Positions 48,615 to 56,158 of a stretch of DNA of 64,000 nt are shown here, piece after piece (position 1 is the first letter of the stretch; each line of letters begins with the position of its first letter). The translations under genes and the position numbers were made by a program. The notes under the pieces are model-generated. The model was not told where the DNA came from and made no database searches. It worked only from the letters and a program-made list of their open reading frames with translations. The stretch is from JBEKCP01 sp049509515 (lineage in GTDB: Bacteria > Planctomycetota > Planctomycetia > Pirellulales > Thermoguttaceae), in NCBI GenBank assembly GCA_049509515.1, contig JBEKZV010000001.1:1-64000 (forward strand), in the 5' to 3' direction.

Positions 48615-48996
48615 GGATTTCCTCCGGCTTGGCGATTCCCAGGTTGCCAAACAGCGCCCGCCCCGCGGCGGGAAACTTCAAATCCTACAGCCCCCGCCGC
48701 GTGCCGTCAACGGGTCCCCGGAAAAAAATTGTCGCGCCCCGCCGGCCGGCGGCGGAAGTAAGGGGCCGGGCACCCTTATAACGCGAAACACCGGCAGGAC
48801 GACGGCGGGCACGTCCCTCACGGGCACGATGCCAGGCATGGTCGGCCACCCAAAGGGTACCCGGCGTGGCTCGGGGCCGCCACGCCCTTCGTGCCTCAGG
48901 GCGCGCCAGCCACGCCGATGGCCCAGCAAGGCCCGTAAACTCAATCCGTTTTACCCAAACCCATTGCTGGAGCTGGCAGTGGGCCGGAAAAACCGC
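48615..48996. other. Divergent upstream region of rpsJ and vapB
   Basis: No gene is supported in these 382 bases. On the minus strand a TATAAG box at about 48777 could be the -10 of the ribosomal operon, but no matching -35 is visible. GTGCC/GGCAC-rich stretches at 48765-48870 resemble dispersed repeats. The right end runs into the vapBC promoter. Confidence 0.4.
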
Positions 48997-49025
48997 TTGA
49001 CACATAATATGGCGGTGGTATTATG
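48997..49025 (+). promoter_or_regulatory. vapBC promoter with overlapping operator palindrome
   Basis: TTGACA at 48997-49002 and TATTAT at 49019-49024 are 16 bases apart, a near-consensus sigma-70 promoter. A perfect inverted repeat CATAATA-N9-TATTATG (49003-49009 and 49019-49025) covers the -10 box, as expected for autorepression by the ribbon-helix-helix antitoxin encoded next. Confidence 0.7.
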
Positions 49026-49051
49026 GATATGTCACAAGACAGGAGCCGCCC

Positions 49052-49300
49052 ATGCACCGCACCACGATCATGCTCCCCCCGGAGCTCAAGGCCGAGGCCA
49101 CGCGCCACGCCCAGCGGATGGGCGTCTCGTTGGGAGAATTGATCCGCGAGTCCTTGACGGCCTGGCTGGGCAAGCAGGACAAATCAAGAAGCGACGATCC
49201 CTTCTTCAGCGACGACGCCGTGTACGACGGCCCCGTCCCGCCGGACGGCTCGCTGAATCACGACTACTACCTGTACGGAGAAGGGCGTGATCTACGTTGA
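49052..49300 (+). CDS. vapB: Ribbon-helix-helix antitoxin (VapB-type)
   Basis: 82 residues; AGGAG lies six bases before ATG 49052. 'MHRTTIMLPPELKAEATRHA' and 'MGVSLGELIRESLTAWLG' form the ribbon-helix-helix DNA-binding domain; the acidic tail ('DDPFFSDDAVYDGPVPPDG') is the expected toxin-binding part. It overlaps vapC by 14 bases. Likely represses its own promoter with the toxin as co-repressor. Confidence 0.85.
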   Translation: MHRTTIMLPPELKAEATRHAQRMGVSLGELIRESLTAWLGKQDKSRSDDPFFSDDAVYDGPVPPDGSLNHDYYLYGEGRDLR

Positions 49301-49688
49301 CACCGGCCCGCTAATCGCCAGATCCTTGCCGCGGGACCAGTTCCACGAATCCGCCCGGGACGCCTGGGGACGCCTTGCTCGCTCCGCGGAGCGGTTGCTC
49401 ACGAGCAACCTCGTGCTTGCCGAAACCATCAACTATGTGGCCTCGCGAGCCGGTCCGCGATTCGCCGCCGAACGCGGTCAACGCCTGCTCGAATCGAGCG
49501 TTCTGACCATCCTGCGGCCCGACGCCCAGGATGAGGCCCAGGCGATGCTGTTGCTGACCAAGCTTGCTGATCAGCAGGTCAGCTTCACCGATTGCGTTTC
49601 CTTCGCGCTGATGAAGAGGCACCGCCTCCGCCGGGCGTTCACGTTCGACCGGCACTTCGCCGCGGCCGGATTTCAGGTCTGGCCATAG
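49287..49688 (+). CDS. vapC: PIN-domain ribonuclease toxin (VapC-type)
   Basis: 133 residues starting at GTG 49287. PIN-domain acidic residues are in place: D5 ('IYVDTGPLIA'), E46 ('LVLAETINYV'), D102 ('FTDCVSFALM') and D121 ('AFTFDRHF'). VapC toxins cut tRNA or rRNA with Mg2+. Overlap with vapB ensures coupled translation. Expressed towards the higBA unit, which lies on the other strand. Confidence 0.88.
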   Translation: MIYVDTGPLIARSLPRDQFHESARDAWGRLARSAERLLTSNLVLAETINYVASRAGPRFAAERGQRLLESSVLTILRPDAQDEAQAMLLLTKLADQQVSFTDCVSFALMKRHRLRRAFTFDRHFAAAGFQVWP

Positions 49689-49697
49689 AGACGACTT

Positions 49698-49883
49698 CTA
49701 CGGCGTGCCGGGCCACAGGGAACATGGCCGCAGGATGCCCTCCGGCTGGGCCGGCGGACGGACCTCTTCCTCGCCCGAACAGCCCCGGATCAGCTCGATG
49801 TGCCGCGGCCGGCGGGGATCGAAGATGCCCTTTTCCGCCACCACTTCGTACTTTTCGAGCGACAAGCGGGCGATCGTGCTCAT
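49698..49883 (-). pseudogene. Uma2-type endonuclease N-terminal scrap
   Basis: ATG 49883 overlaps the stop of the higA gene. The first 29 residues, 'IARLSLEKYEVVAEKGIF' then 'DPRRPRHIELIRG', match the start of Uma2/COG4636 putative restriction-like endonucleases (r-x-E-L-i-x-G-e-i). From there the family pattern is lost ('CSGEEEVRPPAQPEG..') and the nuclease core is missing. It was probably third in the higBA operon before truncation at about 49790. Confidence 0.5.
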
Positions 49884-50266
49884 GAGGCGACTCCGTGGGC
49901 GCGGAGCGTGAACTCACCGAGCAGTGCCTCGGCGGGGATTCCAAGGCCCTGGTGCAGTCTTCGGATCATTTGCAGCGTGAGCGGCCGCCGCCGGTTGAGC
50001 ACCTCAGAGACCCTGCTGCGGCTGCCGAGGTACGGGACCAGGTCCTTTGGCTCCATCCCCGCCTGTTCCATGCGGAAGCGGATCGCCTCGATCGGGTCGG
50101 GCGGCGGCAGGGGTGCGTGCTGGTCCTCATACAACTCGACGAGCGCAGCGAGCAACTCCAGTTCGTCGCCCTGCGATGTGCCCGGCCTGGCATCCATGAG
50201 TTCCCCGGCTCGTTTCAACGCCCGGCGGTAATCGCGTTCGTTCTTGATGAGCTTCGGCCGCATCAC
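49880..50266 (-). CDS. higA: HigA-type antitoxin (XRE helix-turn-helix)
   Basis: 128 residues. The first 60 residues are a helical antitoxin part ('LIKNERDYRRALKRAGEL'). The helix-turn-helix is 'MEPKDLVPYLGSRSRVSEVL' with 'NRRRPLTLQMIRRLHQGLGI', typical of HigA proteins with the PYLGS..RVSEVL..RR pattern. It overlaps the higB stop by four bases and is expected to bind its own promoter and neutralise HigB. Confidence 0.85.
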   Translation of the reverse strand: MMRPKLIKNERDYRRALKRAGELMDARPGTSQGDELELLAALVELYEDQHAPLPPPDPIEAIRFRMEQAGMEPKDLVPYLGSRSRVSEVLNRRRPLTLQMIRRLHQGLGIPAEALLGEFTLRAHGVAS

Positions 50267-50556
50267 ACTTCCTCCGCGTCGATTTCATCGTACTCCCCGT
50301 GGGTTCCGACGAACCGCACGTACACGACTTTGTACGCGTAGTTGATCTTGACGACGAGTCGATACTTGTTGCCGCACAGATTGAAAACCACTCGTCCGGC
50401 CTTGAGGATGCTTGCCGAACGGTACTTCGCTTTCACGTCCGCCGGTGTCCGCCAGTCGGCTGATTTGGCTTCGCTATGCCACGCCCGAAGTGACTGCTCG
50501 GCGCCAGGATAACGTTGCCAGAACTGGCGCAGCGCTTTCTTTGCAATCACCCTCAT
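50263..50556 (-). CDS. higB: HigB-type mRNA interferase toxin
   Basis: 97 residues from ATG 50556. 'MRVIAKKALRQFWQRYPGAE', 'ADWRTPADVKAKYRSASIL' and 'VVFNLCGNKYRLVVKINYAY' with 'VYVRFVGTHGEYDEID' match the HigB_toxin family closely. RelE-like fold that cleaves mRNA on the ribosome. Toxin first, antitoxin second, as usual for hig loci. Confidence 0.88.
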   Translation of the reverse strand: MRVIAKKALRQFWQRYPGAEQSLRAWHSEAKSADWRTPADVKAKYRSASILKAGRVVFNLCGNKYRLVVKINYAYKVVYVRFVGTHGEYDEIDAEEV

Positions 50557-50656
50557 ATTCAGTGTACCCCGGGGATCCTCTTGAGTCCACGGGCTTGTTC
50601 CCATTTTGGGAACTGGCGAATCGCGCGGTGCCCCCTCTCTCGGGGACTGCCGGGCC

Positions 50657-52732
50657 TTACAGGAACCCTTCCAGGACTTCCGGCGGGGCGGGGCCGTAGG
50701 CCGAGGGCTCCATGGTGCAGGTGGCGCGGCCCTGGCTCAGCCCGCGCATCGCCCCCGAGTAGCCGAACAGGTTCGCCAACGGGGCCTGGGCCTCGATCAC
50801 GGTCGTGCGGCCGCGGGCCTGGGTCCGCGTGATGATTGCCCGCCGCTGCTGCAGGTCGCTGACGATCTCGCCGAGGTAATCTTCGGGCACGGTGACCTCC
50901 AGGCGCATGATGGGCTCCAGGAGGACGATGCCCCCGTCGCGGAGGCCCTTGTTGAAGGCGTCGGCCGCGGCCAGCCGGAAGGCCAACTCGTTGGATTCGG
51001 TCTCGTGGACCTGGCCGTCCAGGACCGTGGTCCGCACGTGCATCAGGGGGAAGCCCAGCGAGCCGCCCCCCTCGCCGTGCTCCGCCAGGACCTCCATCGC
51101 GGCGGTGAGGAACGACTCCGGCAACCGCGCGGCCACGTCGGGGCCGGGCACGACGATCGGCTTGGGGCTCGCGGCGAACGGCTCCAGGCGCGTTGTCAGC
51201 CGTGCCCAGAGCGGCTGGCCGCCCATCGTCCGCCGACACTCGCCGGTCACCTCGATCGCGTGCTGGATCGTCTCGCGGTAGCTGACCCGCGGCTTGTGGA
51301 CCCGCACATTCAGCCGGTAGTCGCGCAGCAGCCGGTGCTTGATCACCTCCAGGTGCAGCTCCCCCATGCCGCTGATCAGCGTCTGGCCGGTCTCCTCGTT
51401 CTCGCGGGCGCGGAAGGTCGGGTCCTGCCGCTTCATCATTTCGAGCACCTCGCCCAGCTTCTTGCGCTCGGTGGACGACTCGGGCTCGATGGCCATCGAG
51501 ATCACGGTTTCGGGGAAGGTGATGGATTCCAGCAGGATCGGGTGGTGGGCGTCGCAGAGGGTATCGCCGGTGACCGAGTGCCGCAGGCCGACGATTCCCA
51601 CGATGTCGCCCGCCTCGACCGCCTCGACCTGGCTGCGGTGGTCGGCCTGGATCCGCCACAACTGGGGGACGTTTTCCTTCTTGTCCTTGCCCGGGTTGTA
51701 CACCCGGCTGTTGGCCTTCAGCCGGCCGGAGTAGATGCGGACGTAGTGCAGGTCGCCGTGCCGTTCGGCCTGGATCTTGAACACCAAGGCCGAGAACGGC
51801 TCGGCGGCCGAGGGCTTGCGGTGGAGCTTGACGCTGGCGTCCTTGGGATCGCGGCCTTCGACGGGGGGCATGTCGGCCGGGCCGGGCAGGTAGGCGGCCA
51901 CCGCGTCCAAGAGCGGCTGCACCCCGATCCCGTCCAGCGCCGAGCCGCACAGCACCGGGACCATCAGGCCCGCCAGCGTCGCCTCCCGCAGCGTCTTCCG
52001 CAGCAGGGCCTCCGGGACCTCTTCGCCCCCCAGCAGCCGCTCGGTCAGCTCGTCGCTCAAGAGCGAAAGATGATCGACCAGGTGGGTCCGCCACTGCTGG
52101 GCCAAGGCGGACAGCTCCTCTGGAATATCCTCGACGACGACTTCGGTCCCCTCGCCTGGCGGCTGGAAGGTGAGGAGCTTCATCCGCACCAGGTCGAGGA
52201 TTCCGCGGAAGGCGTCGCGCTGGTGCGGCGGCCCGCTGCCCACCGGCACGGTCACCGGCACCGGCTTGCACCCCAGCCGGCAGCGGATCTCGTCGAGAGT
52301 GCCGAAGAAATCGGCCCCTTCGCGATCCATCTTGTTGATGAAGGCGATACGCGGCACGTGGTACTTGTCCGCCTGGCGCCAGACGGTCTCGCTCTGGGCC
52401 TCGACGCCCTCGCGGGCACTGAAGACCACCACGCCCCCGTCCAGTACCCGCAGGCTCCGCTCGACTTCGGCCGTGAAATCGACGTGCCCCGGCGTGTCGA
52501 TCAGGTTGATCACCACGTCCTGCCAGGGGAGGGTCACGCAGGCCGACTGGATGGTGATGCCCCGCTCCTGCTCCTCGGGATCGTAATCGGTGACCGTGGT
52601 GCCCTTGTCGACCTCGCCCACGCGGTGCGTGAAGCCGCTGTAATAGAGCATCCGCTCGGTGACGGTGGTCTTGCCCGCGTCGATGTGGGCAATGATGCCG
52701 ATGTTGCGAAGCTTATGGATATCTTGGGGCAT
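50657..52732 (-). CDS. fusA: Elongation factor G
   Basis: 691 residues, full length. GTPase motifs: 'AHIDAGKTT' at 15-23, the switch region 'DPEEQERGITIQSA', 'DTPGHVDF', and 'FINKMDREGADFFG'. Domains II-V follow, with 'GMGELHLEVIKHRLLRDYRL' in domain III-IV. It translocates tRNA and mRNA. The gene stands without rpsL, rpsG or tuf next to it, so it may be one of several EF-G genes (an EF-G2-type paralogue is possible). Confidence 0.92.
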   Translation of the reverse strand: MPQDIHKLRNIGIIAHIDAGKTTVTERMLYYSGFTHRVGEVDKGTTVTDYDPEEQERGITIQSACVTLPWQDVVINLIDTPGHVDFTAEVERSLRVLDGGVVVFSAREGVEAQSETVWRQADKYHVPRIAFINKMDREGADFFGTLDEIRCRLGCKPVPVTVPVGSGPPHQRDAFRGILDLVRMKLLTFQPPGEGTEVVVEDIPEELSALAQQWRTHLVDHLSLLSDELTERLLGGEEVPEALLRKTLREATLAGLMVPVLCGSALDGIGVQPLLDAVAAYLPGPADMPPVEGRDPKDASVKLHRKPSAAEPFSALVFKIQAERHGDLHYVRIYSGRLKANSRVYNPGKDKKENVPQLWRIQADHRSQVEAVEAGDIVGIVGLRHSVTGDTLCDAHHPILLESITFPETVISMAIEPESSTERKKLGEVLEMMKRQDPTFRARENEETGQTLISGMGELHLEVIKHRLLRDYRLNVRVHKPRVSYRETIQHAIEVTGECRRTMGGQPLWARLTTRLEPFAASPKPIVVPGPDVAARLPESFLTAAMEVLAEHGEGGGSLGFPLMHVRTTVLDGQVHETESNELAFRLAAADAFNKGLRDGGIVLLEPIMRLEVTVPEDYLGEIVSDLQQRRAIITRTQARGRTTVIEAQAPLANLFGYSGAMRGLSQGRATCTMEPSAYGPAPPEVLEGFL

Positions 52733-52808
52733 GGCGGCACCAAAGCATTATGGCCAAAGGGCTTAATGATAGGATTCCCGGCCCGCCTGGTCAACGGTAG
52801 CGGTTGCC

Positions 52809-52901
52809 GTTTAGCGGGCGGGCGGGCACCATGCGAAGCATGGTCCGCCACTCCTGTCGCGGGAGCACAGGGCCCACGGCGGGCAAGCCCCCCCGCTAAA
52901 C
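52809..52901. repeat. GTTTAGCGGG ... CCCGCTAAAC repeat
   Basis: Ten-base perfect ends enclose a hairpin ACCATGCGAAGCATGGT at about 52827-52843 and GC-rich arms. It fills the gap between fusA and lpdA. Partial relatives are at 34884 and 37577. Confidence 0.65.
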
Positions 52902-52927
52902 GATGAATTCACACGGCTGGCGCGCCG

Positions 52928-54382
52928 TCACCGTCGCCGCGGCTTATTAAGGTCGGTGGCGGTGCCGAAGAACATCTCCGCCGCGGCCCCGAGGGTCTCG
53001 CTCAGCGTGGGATGGGGGTGGATGGTGTCGGCCAGGTCGCGGGCCGTGGCACCCATCTCCAGGGCCAGCACGGCCTCGGCCACCAGCTCGCCGGCCCCGC
53101 TGCCGACGATGCCACAGCCCAACAGGCGGCCACTGGGGGGGTCCACCAGCCACTTGGTCAGGCCTTCGGTGCGGCCGGTGGTTTGGGCCCGCCCGCTGGC
53201 GGCCCAGGGGAACTGGACGACCTCGAAGGGGCGTCCCGCCGTCTGGGCCTCGATCTCGGTCAGGCCGGCCCAGGCGATTTCCGGATCGGTGAAGACCACG
53301 GCGGGGATGGCCCGGGGCTCGAAGGTGCCCGCGCCGGCCAGGGCCTCGACGGCCGCCTTGCCCTCGTGCGCCGCCTTGTGGGCCAAGAGCGGCTGCCCCG
53401 CCACGTCGCCGATGGCCAGGAGGTGCGGGTCGCGGGTCCGCCGCTGGGCATCGACCGCCACGAACCCCCGCGGGTCGATCTCCGCCCGGGTGTTTTCCAG
53501 CCCCAGGCGGTCGCTGTTGGGCCGCCGGCCGACCGAAACCAGCACGCGGCTGAATCGCTCGACCTTCTTTTCTACCGCCCCCTCGAAAGTCGCTTCGATC
53601 CCGTCTGTCCGCTCCGCCACCGCGACCACCTTGGTCCCCAGGTGGATGGCGGCAAACTCTTTCTCCAGCCGTTTGTGGAGCGGCTTGACCAGGTCGCGGT
53701 CGACGCCGGGCAAGAGGCTGTCGGTAAGCTCGACGACCGACACCCGGCTGCCCAGCGCGGCGTAGACCAGCCCCAACTCCAGCCCGATATAGCCGCCGCC
53801 GACGACCAGGAGCGAGTCGGGCACGTCGGCCAGTTCCAAGGCGCCCGTGGAGTCCATGATCCGCGGCGAGGTGACGTCAAACGCCGGCAGCGTGGCCGGC
53901 CGCGAGCCGGTCGCCAGGATGCAGTGCTCGAAGCGTAGGTGGCCATCGCCTGCCGGGCGGTCGCCCACTGCTCCCCTCGCCCCTTGCGGGAGAGGGGTAG
54001 GGGGTGAGGGTATGAGGCGCAACGTTTGGGAATCTTCCAGCACGGCCCGGGCGTGGATCACCTCGACCTTGCGCTTGGCGGCGACCTGCTTGAGGCCGGA
54101 ACTGAGCGTCGCGATGACCTTTTCCTTTCGGGCCCGCATGGCAGCCAGGTCCACGGCGGGCTGGCCGTAGCGGACGCCCCAGTCGGCCAGGGACCGGGCG
54201 TCGGCCATGGCCTTGGCCACGTGCAGGAGGGCCTTCGAGGGGATGCAGCCGCGCAGCAGGCAGACGCCGCCCAGCCGCGGCTCCTGCTCCACCAGCGCCA
54301 CCTTCATGCCCCGGTCCGCAGCCAGGAAAGCGGCGGCGTAACCGCCCGGTCCGCCGCCGAGCACGACCAGTTGGGTTTCCAT
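52928..54382 (-). CDS. lpdA: Dihydrolipoyl dehydrogenase (E3)
   Basis: 484 residues. FAD-binding 'LGGGPGGYAAAFLAADRG' at 8-25; redox disulfide C41-C46 in 'GGVCLLRGCIPSKALL'; NAD-binding 'LLVVGGGYIGLELGLVYA'; catalytic 'IHPHPTLSETLGAAAE' near the end. It reoxidises the lipoyl arm of E2. It follows E2 on the same strand. Residues about 124-137 ('PSPPTPLPQGARGAVG') are encoded by a palindromic repeat present in frame (53971-54010), in a surface loop of the FAD domain. The bases just before ATG 54382 are an ATTTTAGATTTTGG-type low-complexity run, not a ribosome-binding site. Confidence 0.95.
   Translation of the reverse strand: METQLVVLGGGPGGYAAAFLAADRGMKVALVEQEPRLGGVCLLRGCIPSKALLHVAKAMADARSLADWGVRYGQPAVDLAAMRARKEKVIATLSSGLKQVAAKRKVEVIHARAVLEDSQTLRLIPSPPTPLPQGARGAVGDRPAGDGHLRFEHCILATGSRPATLPAFDVTSPRIMDSTGALELADVPDSLLVVGGGYIGLELGLVYAALGSRVSVVELTDSLLPGVDRDLVKPLHKRLEKEFAAIHLGTKVVAVAERTDGIEATFEGAVEKKVERFSRVLVSVGRRPNSDRLGLENTRAEIDPRGFVAVDAQRRTRDPHLLAIGDVAGQPLLAHKAAHEGKAAVEALAGAGTFEPRAIPAVVFTDPEIAWAGLTEIEAQTAGRPFEVVQFPWAASGRAQTTGRTEGLTKWLVDPPSGRLLGCGIVGSGAGELVAEAVLALEMGATARDLADTIHPHPTLSETLGAAAEMFFGTATDLNKPRRR
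53971..54010. repeat. CTCCCCTCGCCCC...-type repeat inside lpdA
   Basis: CTCCCCTCGCCCCTTGCGGG then AGAGGGGTAGGGGGTGAGGG forms a hairpin and is read through in frame. It is a relative of the paired element at 46359-46439. Confidence 0.65.
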
Positions 54383-54456
54383 CGGTAGGGATTCGAGATT
54401 TTAGATTTTGGATTTTGGATTAGAAAGCCCGCCAACTGCGTCGGCGGGTTGGTGGG

Positions 54457-55677
54457 TTAGGGGATGAGCAGCGCCCCCGGGTTTTCCAGCATCTGGATCA
54501 CGTCGTTGAGGAAACGGGCGGCCACGGCGCCGTCCACCAGCCGATGGTCGTAGGAGAGGCTCAGGGGCAGCATCAACCGCGGCTCGATGCGGTCGTGGCC
54601 CGGGCCGCGGACAGCCGGCAGCCAACGGGCCCGGCCCAGCAGGAGGATCGCCACCTCGGGGTGGTTGATGATGGGCGTGCTATACAGGCCGCCGACCGCG
54701 CCCATGTTGCTCAGCGTGAAGGTGCCGCCGCGGAGGTCCTCGACGCCGAACTGGCCGCCGCGGGCCCGCTGGGCGATGGTCGCCAGGGCCTGGGCCAGCC
54801 CGGCCACCGTCAGCCGGTCGGCATTGCGGACCGAGGGCACGACCAGCCCGCGCGGCGTGTCCACCGCGATGCCCAGGTTGACGTATTCCTTGTACACGAT
54901 CTCCTGATTGGCCTCGTCGAAGCTGGCATTGAGGACCGGATGCCGGCGAAGGCAGGCGGCCACTCCCCGCATCACCAGGGCCAACAGGGTCAGCTTCACG
55001 TTGGGCCCCAGCGTACCGGGCGGCACGCCCTGGCGGATGCGTTCCAGGTCGGTCACGTCGGCGTCGTCGAAATTGGTCACGTGGGGGATGGCCGCGGCGG
55101 AACGGGCCATCTGCTCGGCGATCGTGCGGCGGATGCGGGAGATCCGCTCGCGGCGGACGGGGCCCCAGGCGTCCTGGCCGGGTTGGCCGGGGGCTGCCTG
55201 CGGCTCCGCAGCCGCCGGCGGCTGCGCAGTGGCAACGGCCTGGACATCCTCCGGGGTGATGCGGCCTCCCCGGCCGCTGCCACGGACCGCGGCCAGATCG
55301 ACGCCCAGTTCGCGGGCCAGCCGGCGGGCCGCCGGCCCGGCCGGCACCTGCGAAGCCGTCTGCGGCGCCGCTTGGGGCTTCGCACTGGGTTGCGGCACGG
55401 TTTGCGGCTTCGCACTAGGTTGCGCTACAGCCGCCTGCTCCTCAACCTCGACCGTCAACAGCGGTTGCCCCACCTGGACGGTGTCGCCCTTTTTGACCAA
55501 CAGCTTCGCCACGCGGCCGCCGTGGGGGCAAGGGATCTCGACCACCGCCTTGTCGGTCTCCAACTCGACCACCCCGTCGTTGGCCGCGATCCGGTCGCCC
55601 TCGTGTACCAGCACGCTGACGATGTCGCCCGAGTGGATGTTCTCGCCCAGCTCGGGAAGTTGGAAATCGATGTTCAT
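54457..55677 (-). CDS. Dihydrolipoamide acetyltransferase (E2 of pyruvate dehydrogenase)
   Basis: 406 residues from ATG 55677 ('MNIDFQLPELGENIHSGDIV'). One lipoyl domain with K43 in 'ELETDKAVVEIP'; a Pro/Ala/Gln linker with repeated 'QPSAKPQ'; a peripheral-subunit-binding domain at about 130-160 ('ARRLARELGVDLAAVRGSGR'); and the catalytic core with 'SYDHRLVDGA' (His about 378). It carries acetyl groups to CoA and forms the complex core. Lies between lpdA (same strand, downstream) and a nuclease cassette that separates it from aceE. Confidence 0.95.
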   Translation of the reverse strand: MNIDFQLPELGENIHSGDIVSVLVHEGDRIAANDGVVELETDKAVVEIPCPHGGRVAKLLVKKGDTVQVGQPLLTVEVEEQAAVAQPSAKPQTVPQPSAKPQAAPQTASQVPAGPAARRLARELGVDLAAVRGSGRGGRITPEDVQAVATAQPPAAAEPQAAPGQPGQDAWGPVRRERISRIRRTIAEQMARSAAAIPHVTNFDDADVTDLERIRQGVPPGTLGPNVKLTLLALVMRGVAACLRRHPVLNASFDEANQEIVYKEYVNLGIAVDTPRGLVVPSVRNADRLTVAGLAQALATIAQRARGGQFGVEDLRGGTFTLSNMGAVGGLYSTPIINHPEVAILLLGRARWLPAVRGPGHDRIEPRLMLPLSLSYDHRLVDGAVAARFLNDVIQMLENPGALLIP

Positions 55678-55732
55678 CGGAGGCCAGTCCCTTCGTCGAG
55701 CCGGGCCGGGAAGCGGTGCCACAGGCCACCTC

Positions 55733-56158
55733 TCACGTCCCGCTGCTCGACGACGAAGAGCTCGAAGATGAAGTGGTTGAATCCGAGATCACGTCGAGTA
55801 GCTGCAAGACAACCTTCTTCGTGGAATCGTCCTGAAAAACGCCGCGCAATGCCGTCATCAGGCTCCCCTCGTCGTCCGCAAGCCTCCCCCGCTTGGAAAC
55901 GACGATGGTGACGGGGTACTGGTCGAGTCCGTGTTCGGCCCTCATCAAGGGGTATCGGTACCCCAGGCCAGGCGCGACAAGGTAGCAGTTGTGAACAAGC
56001 CCGCCCCCGCCACGGGGCGAGGAATCCACCTCAAATTGGATAGTTCCGTTGGTCTTCTCCCGGATTCCTGCGCCTGCCTCGATAAGGATGCGGCGCACGG
56101 TCCGGGGCTCGGCAGCGAGGTCGAAATCCGGCCAAAGATTCTCCGTCATTGCAGTCAC
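55733..56158 (-). CDS. Small protein coupled to the EEP nuclease, unknown function
   Basis: 141 residues. GTG 56158 directly follows the nuclease stop (TAGGTG); ATG 56149 is the alternative. 'RRILIEAGAGIREKTNGTIQ' and 'HNCYLVAPGLGYRYPLMRAE' look like a compact alpha/beta protein; the end is a run of ten serines. No family is recognised. The tight junction with the nuclease gene suggests they act together. It is less GC-rich than the pyruvate dehydrogenase genes around it. Confidence 0.6.
   Translation of the reverse strand: MTAMTENLWPDFDLAAEPRTVRRILIEAGAGIREKTNGTIQFEVDSSPRGGGGLVHNCYLVAPGLGYRYPLMRAEHGLDQYPVTIVVSKRGRLADDEGSLMTALRGVFQDDSTKKVVLQLLDVISDSTTSSSSSSSSSSGT

Noticed and set aside
48685..49005. 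106-codon minus-strand ORF upstream of rpsJ
   Set aside because: No domain, no good start, and it crosses the vapBC promoter; base composition looks intergenic with repeats.
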